Below, one piece after another: positions 7,623-14,653 of a DNA stretch of 14,653 nt. Position numbers and translations under genes: made by a program. Under the pieces are notes generated by a model. It did no database searches and had not been told where the DNA came from. It saw only the letters and a program-made list of their open reading frames with translations. Each line of letters begins with the position of its first letter. Positions within the stretch are counted from its first letter, which is position 1. Where the stretch lies: positions 1 to 14,653 of the forward strand of contig JAOZMV010000015.1 of NCBI GenBank assembly GCA_029934095.1, in the 5' to 3' direction. Source of the DNA: Desulfuromusa sp. (GTDB lineage Bacteria > Desulfobacterota > Desulfuromonadia > Desulfuromonadales > Geopsychrobacteraceae).

Positions 7623-10283
7623 ATGTCCAAATATGTCTATGCTTTTGGTGTTGGTGAGGCCGATGGTGATGGTTCAATGAAGGAACTGTTGGGCGGTAAG
7701 GGGGCCAACCTTGCTGAAATGACCTCAATTGGGCTGCCGGTTCCGCCGGGCTTTACCCTGACGACCGAGGTCTGCACCGCTTACTATTCCAATAACCACG
7801 ATTATCCAACTGGCTTGCGTGACGAAGTTGCCACCGCTTTGAAAATTCTTGAACAACGGATGAACAAGGGGTTTGGTGACAGCGATAACCCTCTGCTTGT
7901 TTCAGTTCGCTCCGGTGCTCGTGCTTCAATGCCGGGAATGATGGATACGGTTTTAAATCTGGGTCTGAATGATCAGACTATCAAAGGGGTTATCCGCCAG
8001 AGTAACGACCCACGCTTTGCTTATGATTCTTATCGACGTTTCATTCAGATGTATGCCATCGTTGTTAAAGGGATGAATGGTGATGCCTTTGCAAAGAAAC
8101 TGGCACAGAAAAAAGAACAGCAAAATGTTGAATTGGATACTGATTTGTCGGCTGAAGACCTGCGGCAGTTGGTTGGTGAATTCAAGGAGACTTACAAGGA
8201 GAGTCAGGGTGAGACGTTTCCTGATGATCCGTTGCAACAGCTTTGGGAGGCTATTGGCGCCGTATTTGGTTCATGGATGACCCCCCGTGCTGTGACTTAC
8301 CGTAAACTTCACGCGATCCCCGGCGATTGGGGAACTGCAGTGAATGTTCAGGGGATGGTTTTTGGTAACATGGGTGACGATTGTGCTACCGGAGTTGCTT
8401 TTACCCGCGACCCGGCGACCGGGGAAAATTATTTCTACGGAGAATATCTGGTCAATGCCCAGGGTGAAGATGTTGTTGCCGGAATTCGGACTCCACAGCC
8501 GATCAATCGAGATAAGCACAGAGATGGTGACCTGCCGGCTATGGAAGAGGTGTTGCCTGACAGCTATAAGCAGTTAGTTGGTATCCGTTCAACTCTGGAG
8601 CTGCACTATAAGGATATGCAGGATATCGAGTTTACAATTGAAAAAGGTAAGCTCTATATGTTGCAGACCAGAACTGGAAAACGGACAACTCAGGCTGCTA
8701 TCAAGATTGCCGTTGATATGGTTGGAGAAAAATTGATCACCGAGAAAGAAGCAGTGCTGCGTGTTGACCCCGATCAACTGGATCAGCTGTTGCACCCCTC
8801 TCTTGATCCTGATGCAGAGACGCAGGTTATCGCCACGGGTTTGCCAGCATCCCCCGGGGCTGCAAGTGGTCAGGTGGTTTTTAGTGCCGATGAAGCTGAA
8901 GAACAGACCCGGTTGAAGAAAAAAGTTATTCTGGTGCGGATTGAAACCAGCCCTGATGATATCCACGGCATGAACGCAGCACAGGGAATTTTGACCGCTC
9001 GTGGCGGCATGACGTCTCACGCTGCTGTCGTTGCTCGTGGCATGGGGAAGTGTTGTGTCTCCGGTTGTGGTGATGTGAAGATTGACTATGAAAAACAACA
9101 ATTGACTACAAAATCAGGGCAAGTCGTTAAACATGGTGACAGTATTACTTTAAACGGTTCTACCGGTGAAGTTATGCTCGGTGTGGTGCCCAAGGTCCAA
9201 CCCGAAGTGGGTGGTTATTTTGCCATTTTTATGGGCTGGGCTGATCAGTTCAGACGGCTGAAGGTGCGCACCAATGCCGATACTCCTCGTGATGCCAAAG
9301 TTGCTCGTGAATTTGGTGCAGAAGGTATCGGTCTGTGCCGGACTGAACATATGTTTTTTGAAGGTGACCGAATTCAAGCGGTTCGGGAGATGATTCTTGC
9401 TATTGATCTGGAGGGGAGAAAGCGCGCTCTGGATAAAATTCTACCGATGCAAAAAGGGGATTTTATTGGTCTCTTTCGTGAAATGAAGGGTCTGCCGGTC
9501 ACTATTCGTTTGGTTGATCCACCGTTGCATGAGTTTTTGCCACAAACTGATGATGATATTTCTGAGCTTGCTAACGCCGTTGGCATCCGTTTCTCAGAAG
9601 TCAAAGATCAGGTGGAATCACTCCATGAATTTAACCCGATGCTGGGTCACCGGGGTTGTCGCTTGGGAATTACCTATCCTGAAATCTATGATATGCAGGT
9701 GCGGGCAATTATAGAGGCGGCTTGTGAACTGGTTAAGCAGGAGGGGTTCACGATCGTTCCAGAGATTATGATTCCGTTAGTCAGCCATGTCAATGAACTG
9801 AAAATTTTGCGGGCCAATGCTATTAAAGTGGCGGATGCCGTCTGTGCTGACTATGGTATTAAAATTGACTATTTGATTGGGACGATGATTGAATTACCGC
9901 GAGCGGCTTTGACGGCCGATGCCATTGCTCGTGAAGCAGACTTCTTCTCGTTTGGTACTAATGATTTAACCCAGACCACGTATGGTTTGTCGCGCGATGA
10001 TGCCGGCCATTTTCTTCCCGATTACATCAAGCGGGGAGTTCTGAAAAGAGACCCCTTTGTCGCTCTTGATCGGCGTGGTGTCGGTGAACTTGTAAAAATT
10101 GGTTTTGAGCGGGGACGAAGCACCCGTCCGGACTTAAAGGTTGGAATCTGTGGTGAACACGGGGGCGATCCCTCCAGCGTTGTTTTCTGCCACGATATTG
10201 GTCTGGATTATGTTTCCTGCTCTCCGTACCGGGTGCCGATTGCTCGTTTAGCTGCAGCTCAGGCGGCATTGCAGGATAGCTGA
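7623..10283 (+). CDS. ppdK: Pyruvate, phosphate dikinase
   Basis: PPDK reversibly converts pyruvate, ATP and phosphate to phosphoenolpyruvate, AMP and pyrophosphate, and can serve gluconeogenesis or pyrophosphate-linked glycolysis. The 886-residue protein has the usual bacterial length. The N-terminal ATP-grasp domain carries [10 protein letters not shown] and [15 protein letters not shown]. The swivelling phosphohistidine domain has [16 protein letters not shown] with catalytic His466; Thr464 is the position modified by regulatory kinases in other PPDKs. The C-terminal PEP/pyruvate TIM barrel has [12 protein letters not shown] and the catalytic Cys843 in [12 protein letters not shown]. The ATG at 7623 has AAGGAG at 7610-7615. 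An in-frame GTG at 7605 is rejected because it overlaps that Shine-Dalgarno. No gene for a PPDK regulatory kinase/phosphorylase is visible nearby. Confidence 0.97.
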   Translation: MSKYVYAFGVGEADGDGSMKELLGGKGANLAEMTSIGLPVPPGFTLTTEVCTAYYSNNHDYPTGLRDEVATALKILEQRMNKGFGDSDNPLLVSVRSGARASMPGMMDTVLNLGLNDQTIKGVIRQSNDPRFAYDSYRRFIQMYAIVVKGMNGDAFAKKLAQKKEQQNVELDTDLSAEDLRQLVGEFKETYKESQGETFPDDPLQQLWEAIGAVFGSWMTPRAVTYRKLHAIPGDWGTAVNVQGMVFGNMGDDCATGVAFTRDPATGENYFYGEYLVNAQGEDVVAGIRTPQPINRDKHRDGDLPAMEEVLPDSYKQLVGIRSTLELHYKDMQDIEFTIEKGKLYMLQTRTGKRTTQAAIKIAVDMVGEKLITEKEAVLRVDPDQLDQLLHPSLDPDAETQVIATGLPASPGAASGQVVFSADEAEEQTRLKKKVILVRIETSPDDIHGMNAAQGILTARGGMTSHAAVVARGMGKCCVSGCGDVKIDYEKQQLTTKSGQVVKHGDSITLNGSTGEVMLGVVPKVQPEVGGYFAIFMGWADQFRRLKVRTNADTPRDAKVAREFGAEGIGLCRTEHMFFEGDRIQAVREMILAIDLEGRKRALDKILPMQKGDFIGLFREMKGLPVTIRLVDPPLHEFLPQTDDDISELANAVGIRFSEVKDQVESLHEFNPMLGHRGCRLGITYPEIYDMQVRAIIEAACELVKQEGFTIVPEIMIPLVSHVNELKILRANAIKVADAVCADYGIKIDYLIGTMIELPRAALTADAIAREADFFSFGTNDLTQTTYGLSRDDAGHFLPDYIKRGVLKRDPFVALDRRGVGELVKIGFERGRSTRPDLKVGICGEHGGDPSSVVFCHDIGLDYVSCSPYRVPIARLAAAQAALQDS

Positions 10284-10294
10284 TATTACCTGCT

Positions 10295-10337
10295 CACAAA
10301 ACCCCCGATATTTTTAAAGGGGGTTTTGTGGTATTTT
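10295..10337 (+). terminator. Terminator between convergent ppdK and the EAL gene
   Basis: CACAAAACCCCC (10295-10306) and GGGGGTTTTGTG (10319-10330) form a perfect 12-bp stem with a 12-nt A/T-rich loop. On the plus strand GTATTTTTTT follows, fitting a rho-independent terminator for ppdK. It is the only structure in the 61-nt gap before the convergent minus-strand gene, so it probably serves both directions, although no T-run lies outside the stem on the minus strand. Confidence 0.85.
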
Positions 10338-10344
10338 TTTACAG

Positions 10345-12519
10345 TTAAGTCCGCTCTTTCACCCCATGTTTATCAATAAAGTCGAACAGCACATCTTTTC
10401 CAACTGCTTTACTATAATAAAAACCCTGAACGATACAGGACCCCTGTTTGAGTAGATATTCATGCTGTGCCCGGGTTTCCACCCCCTCTGCAATAAAATC
10501 AAGCTGCAGACCCTTGGACACATTGATAATCGCGGGGATAATTGTATCATGCATATTATCAGCAGTAATTTTTTTCATGAACGACTGATCCAGCTTCAAT
10601 GTATTCAATGGCAGATGATTCAGGTAACTGAGGGAGGAGTATCCGGTACCAAAATCATCGATGGCGATTTTGATTCCGGCATTGGTTAGTTTTACAATAT
10701 TGGCTATAGTCACGCTGATGTTTTGAACCAGAACCTTTTCCGTCAGTTCGATTTCAATCTCTTTTGGATCGATTTCATAACTATGAAGCTTTTCCAGAAC
10801 ATATTCGGCAAAATTGGCCATTGCCAGTTGTAGCGCAGATACATTGATCGATACTTGAATCTGTATCCCTTTTTTATTCCAGTCGTATATATCCTGACAG
10901 ACCTGAGTAAGGACAATCTCTCCAATGTCATTGATTAAGGAGGTTTCTTCTGCAATGTCAATAAATTTACCGGGGAGGATAAGGGTGTTGTTGGCTGTCA
11001 TGATTCTGACCAACGCTTCCACGGCATGGATTTTCCCTGAACTCAGATCAATCTGTGGCTGGTAATAAACCACAAAGCGTCTGTTTTTGATCGAACTTCT
11101 GATCATATTCTCAATAAAGACGGTATGGCTGTTCTTATTCTTAAGTTTCCTGCTGTATAGACAGTGGGTTTTACTGGTTTTAGTTTTTGCACTGCACACG
11201 GCAGTATCACCATTTTTTATCAACTCTTCCCGCGTTTCTCCATGATCGGGATAGAGTGCAATACCGATACTGAGAGAAATGTGGATTTCCTGACCCTGCT
11301 GTTTGAACGGGAGAATGGTTTCAGCGCTGATCTTCTTGGCAATGGCAACAGCATCATCAGGGGAGTTTATAGCGGATACCAGAAGGATGAATTCATCACT
11401 GCCCAGTCGGGCAAGGGTATCCTCTTCGCGGGTATATCTCCGTAGGGTTTCAGCAAGGCTTTTCAGCACTTCATCGCCAAGACTTGCTCCGTAAGTATCG
11501 TTGATTAATTTGAAGCGATTTATATCAATGAAGAGCAAGGCAAATTTCTCACTGTTTTCCTTGGAGTGAAAAATTAGTGACTGTAGATGTTCATTCAACA
11601 GAGTCCGGTTTGGCAGACCGGTCAGCAGGTCATGATTATTCTGAAAGCGGATAATTTCTTCCGCTTTCTTTTTTTCGCTGATATCTCTGGCGACTCCATA
11701 GGTTCCTATAAAGTTTTTCTTTCGATTATAATTCCGTCCCAGTTTGTAGCCACCAGAAATCTTTTTTTCTATATTAATTGCTCGTACTTCAACGTGAAGG
11801 AGATCTTTTTTGTTTTTACACTGTAATCGTAGCTCCTGACTTTTTATGTCTTTAGGGAATTGCTTATTATTAAAAAAAAGGTCTGCTCTATCTATATCCT
11901 GTGCATAGATTACTTCCTTATAGTGTTTACCGATGATCTCTTTTCTGCTGTATCCAAGCATTTTAATGGTGTTTTTATTGATAAAAACAAATTTCCCTTT
12001 TCGGTCCAGCATGTAGAGTAAATCCGGTGAATTATGAACAATAAACCGATGCAGAGCTTCCGATTTTTCCAGTTTATTAATCATCTTCTGGTTTTCCCGC
12101 TCAAGGTAGATTTTTTCGAGAACGTTTTTAATTGAAAATAGAAGTTCATCTGCGGAATAGGGTTTTCGGATGAAGTCTTTAGCTCCATTTTTCAGGACAT
12201 GAATCGCTTTTTTAATTTCTGATTCGCCACTGACAATGATAACACTGGTATCGATATCACTGCTATTTATGCGATCAAGAACCTCCTCGCCATCCATATC
12301 AGGCATGTTGAGATCAAGGAGAACCAGTTCGTATTTTTTGTTGCCCAGTTCTTCCAGTGCAGCATGACCGCCGGAGACCGAATGTGTATTCAGGCCGTTC
12401 ACTGAAAGGACTGCCTTGATACTTGATGCCACGGACGGATCATCATCGACAATGAGGATGTCTGCATTGTCAATTGTTGGACCACCATTCTTAAATTTGA
12501 ACTGGCCTAGATCCATCAT
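10345..12519 (-). CDS. Response regulator REC-PAS-GGDEF-EAL, likely c-di-GMP phosphodiesterase
   Basis: This 724-residue protein joins phosphorelay input to c-di-GMP turnover. The REC domain (about 20-138) has acidic residues Asp25-27, phosphoacceptor Asp69, Ser97 and Lys119. PAS is at about 151-288, with a basic insertion near 256-269. GGDEF is at about 290-455; its signature is Gly373-Ser-Asp-Glu-Phe377 instead of GGDEF, and GH is replaced by GA in GASLGDE. The inhibitory-site motif RxxD (364-367) is kept. EAL is at about 465-720 with EALVR (501-505), Asn559, Glu591, Asp621-Asp622, Lys642 and Glu678, matching active phosphodiesterases. No membrane segment or signal peptide is apparent, so it should be cytoplasmic. 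The start ATG overlaps the upstream kinase gene's stop by 4 nt, and no clear Shine-Dalgarno is seen, which suggests translational coupling. Confidence 0.93.
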   Translation of the reverse strand: MMDLGQFKFKNGGPTIDNADILIVDDDPSVASSIKAVLSVNGLNTHSVSGGHAALEELGNKKYELVLLDLNMPDMDGEEVLDRINSSDIDTSVIIVSGESEIKKAIHVLKNGAKDFIRKPYSADELLFSIKNVLEKIYLERENQKMINKLEKSEALHRFIVHNSPDLLYMLDRKGKFVFINKNTIKMLGYSRKEIIGKHYKEVIYAQDIDRADLFFNNKQFPKDIKSQELRLQCKNKKDLLHVEVRAINIEKKISGGYKLGRNYNRKKNFIGTYGVARDISEKKKAEEIIRFQNNHDLLTGLPNRTLLNEHLQSLIFHSKENSEKFALLFIDINRFKLINDTYGASLGDEVLKSLAETLRRYTREEDTLARLGSDEFILLVSAINSPDDAVAIAKKISAETILPFKQQGQEIHISLSIGIALYPDHGETREELIKNGDTAVCSAKTKTSKTHCLYSRKLKNKNSHTVFIENMIRSSIKNRRFVVYYQPQIDLSSGKIHAVEALVRIMTANNTLILPGKFIDIAEETSLINDIGEIVLTQVCQDIYDWNKKGIQIQVSINVSALQLAMANFAEYVLEKLHSYEIDPKEIEIELTEKVLVQNISVTIANIVKLTNAGIKIAIDDFGTGYSSLSYLNHLPLNTLKLDQSFMKKITADNMHDTIIPAIINVSKGLQLDFIAEGVETRAQHEYLLKQGSCIVQGFYYSKAVGKDVLFDFIDKHGVKERT

Positions 12520-14624
12520 TTCAGCTCAATCTCACTCTCTTCTTGTTTGCGGGGTATGAAAATTTTAAATTCAGTCCCTTGATCTTGGTTCGAATAGCAG
12601 GTGATATTTCCTGAGATTTCCTGAACCAAGTTATGAACAATTGAAAGTCCCAATCCGGAGTGTCCCTTTTTTGTACTTGTCACCGGTCTGAATAAATTTT
12701 TTAAAATTTCTGGAGCAATACCGGGACCACTGTCCTGAACCGATATCTCAATATAGCGCTGACCATTCAGATAAATATTATCTCTCGTAGTCATCTCAAT
12801 GGTGTTGTTGTCTTCCATCGCTTCAACACTATTTTTAATGATGTTGATTAAGATTTGCTTTAACCGGTCTCGCAGGCAATAGAGAGGAGGAATCTGCTTG
12901 TCCAGCACCAATGTTGATTCTATCTGCTTGGTTTTATAAAGCGAGCTTTTGAAAAGAGTATCCAGTTCAGTTAGTAGCTTGTTGACATCAACCTGTTTAT
13001 ATCCCGTGTTAGTTGGGTTTTCTGGATCTTTTGCCCGTAACAAAATATGGCTGACCCGTTCAATTTCTTCTCTGATGAATTTAATTTCTTCCTGAGCCGA
13101 GTGAGAGCTGTCAATTTTTTTCCCGAGAATATAGAGATAGTTGTTAATAATCGTCAGAGGGTTGCTAACTTCGTGGGCAACTTTTTTGAAATCAACAATG
13201 GTCATCTCTGTTGCGTGAGTTGCACTCTTGGTCTGGGAGGAATATTTCCGGGCAATTTCTTTACCCAGTAACTTCAAAAAAGGGGCCTGGCCCTGTAGAT
13301 TTGCCCCTTCCTGTTCAGTTGTCCCTAGTGCCAGCACTCCAATCCCTGTTTCTTCATGGTAAACAGGTAAAAAATAAGCAGCTTCAGTATTGAGCAATCT
13401 GATAACCTGTTTATCCGCAATAGAGCACTTTTCGGACCAACTTAAGATGCAATTGTTTTGGTCAAATGCTGTGCTCAACAGACTGTTTTTGTCACCGGCC
13501 TTGAATTCTATTTCATCAAGTTTATTTATTTCCAGATCGTTGATTGCAGCTAAGGTAATTTGATCCTCACTGAGTTTGAAAAAGAACAAATTGTTCAGGT
13601 TGAAGATGACGCTGAAGCTGGTTCTGATCTCTTTAGTGAAATCAGTCAGATCCATCTTTTCATCTGTTCCGATGGTGTGACTCAGGGCAATATGTTTAAC
13701 CTTTTCAGCCAATTTCTGGCTGTTGTTTTTATGCTGAATTGTATGGATGATCCTCTCTTCATTTTCCTCCCGATAAAATCGCCCGTTGAAGCCAAGATCA
13801 GAAATTATTTGTTCGCTTTTTTCTATGGCAATCGTGAGGCAATCCAGGATGATATCCTCTGTCATACCCAAAAGAACCCCCGCTCTTTCAAGGTAGTTCC
13901 TGTTATTGCGGGCGCTGTTTTTTGAGCTGAGAGGGCTGGCAACGGCGAGGATTTTTAATAAGAGAGGAGAGTTGATCAGTTCATCTGCTGGCGCATGTTG
14001 AAACTGTATGGCATCAGCAATAAAGGAATCGAGTTCCCAACTTTCAACCAGTGCCGTTCCTGCCTCACAGTGATCGATCTGTAATTGTTCCCGTTCAAGA
14101 GAGAGAAAATTCTCTGTGTCACTATAGTAACGGTTTAAAATTGGGAGATAACTATTTTCACGGTTCAATAACAACAGCAGCATGCCAACCTGATGGAGCT
14201 GTCCGGCAAGAAACGCTTCACCAGGCTTCTCATAGCCAATAAGTTTGGCGATCCTTTCGGCCAGGTTGGCACAAACCAGGCCACGTAGCCAGATAACGTG
14301 AGCATGGTTGTTAAAGTCTTTGCTGAAATTAGCAAAAACTTGTTGGATGGCACAGGTAGTAACGATATTTCTAACGTTGGTCATTCCCAGAACAATTAAC
14401 ATTCTGCGAATATCGGTCACTTTATTCCAGCTTCGATAAGCCGGGGAATTTGCAACTTGTAATATTTTGGCAGTTAATCCAGCATCTTTGCTTATTGCTG
14501 ATGAAAACATCTCGAAATTGGCATTTTTATTCTGGCACAAGTCGAGGAGTTCAACCAAAAGAGTCGGCTCAGAAGGTAGTTTATCTACAGAATAACCTTC
14601 ATTTTTTAGATAGATACGCTGCAT
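12516..14624 (-). CDS. HDOD-GAF-like histidine kinase
   Basis: This 702-residue sensor kinase carries an N-terminal HDOD domain at about residues 14-215 (KDAGLTAKILQVANSPAYRS, then AFLAGQLHQVG). In that domain the HD metal pair is His144-Gln145, so hydrolase activity is not expected. A middle region at about 310-460 has GAF-like character (FFKLSEDQITLAA, then YFLPVYHEETGIGVLALG); this assignment is less certain. The HisKA H-box has phosphoacceptor His484 in VAHEVSNPLT. The HATPase domain has an N-box (Asn594, Asn598), G1 DSGPG (631-635) and G2 GHSGLGLSI (654-662). No membrane helix is evident, so it is probably cytoplasmic. AAAGGA lies 11 nt before the ATG. Only 29 nt of upstream sequence are present, so no promoter can be assigned. 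The downstream REC protein is its most likely partner. Confidence 0.92.
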   Translation of the reverse strand: MQRIYLKNEGYSVDKLPSEPTLLVELLDLCQNKNANFEMFSSAISKDAGLTAKILQVANSPAYRSWNKVTDIRRMLIVLGMTNVRNIVTTCAIQQVFANFSKDFNNHAHVIWLRGLVCANLAERIAKLIGYEKPGEAFLAGQLHQVGMLLLLLNRENSYLPILNRYYSDTENFLSLEREQLQIDHCEAGTALVESWELDSFIADAIQFQHAPADELINSPLLLKILAVASPLSSKNSARNNRNYLERAGVLLGMTEDIILDCLTIAIEKSEQIISDLGFNGRFYREENEERIIHTIQHKNNSQKLAEKVKHIALSHTIGTDEKMDLTDFTKEIRTSFSVIFNLNNLFFFKLSEDQITLAAINDLEINKLDEIEFKAGDKNSLLSTAFDQNNCILSWSEKCSIADKQVIRLLNTEAAYFLPVYHEETGIGVLALGTTEQEGANLQGQAPFLKLLGKEIARKYSSQTKSATHATEMTIVDFKKVAHEVSNPLTIINNYLYILGKKIDSSHSAQEEIKFIREEIERVSHILLRAKDPENPTNTGYKQVDVNKLLTELDTLFKSSLYKTKQIESTLVLDKQIPPLYCLRDRLKQILINIIKNSVEAMEDNNTIEMTTRDNIYLNGQRYIEISVQDSGPGIAPEILKNLFRPVTSTKKGHSGLGLSIVHNLVQEISGNITCYSNQDQGTEFKIFIPRKQEESEIELK

Positions 14625-14653
14625 ATCTATCGCTATCCTTTCTCTTGATTGTT

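Noticed and set aside
8589..9101. Minus-strand open frame (170 codons) opposite ppdK
   Set aside because: Covers the conserved phosphohistidine domain of ppdK; no recognisable domains of its own.

Overview
The window reads as chromosomal DNA from a moderate-GC Gram-negative bacterium, most likely a member of the Desulfuromonadia (Desulfuromonas/Desulfuromusa/Geobacter-like, formerly Deltaproteobacteria). This placement is inferred from protein character and gene order (alpha operon end, then mgtE, recO, glyQ-glyS, ppdK) and from the HDOD-kinase and REC-PAS-GGDEF-EAL architectures. No search was run and the genus is not certain.

Positions 1-2230 hold the distal end of the ribosomal alpha operon, on the plus strand: rpsD (zinc-type S4), rpoA and rplQ. 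The run is closed by a strong intrinsic terminator at 2197-2230. A single gene for an MgtE Mg2+ channel/transporter (2327-3688) follows, then recO (3746-4489). A convincing sigma70-type promoter at 4502-4530 and a hairpin-bearing leader precede glyQ-glyS, the alpha and beta subunits of the tetrameric glycyl-tRNA synthetase. ppdK (pyruvate, phosphate dikinase) begins 42 nt after glyS and ends at 10283. A long-stem hairpin at 10295-10330 separates it from the convergent right-hand part.

Positions 10345-14624, on the minus strand, hold two large signalling genes that overlap by 4 nt (ATGA). The first codes for an HDOD domain, a GAF-like middle region and a HisKA/HATPase histidine kinase. The second codes for a REC-PAS-GGDEF-EAL protein. 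All phosphorelay residues are present in both, so they look like a cognate two-component pair that controls cyclic di-GMP. The EAL domain keeps its catalytic residues. The GGDEF motif is altered to GSDEF but the RxxD inhibitory-site motif is kept, so the likely output is c-di-GMP hydrolysis with the GGDEF domain acting as a nucleotide sensor. This pair is the most interesting content of the window. The rest is ordinary housekeeping, with a few small regulatory structures noted. There are no tRNA or rRNA genes, no mobile elements and no CRISPR arrays.
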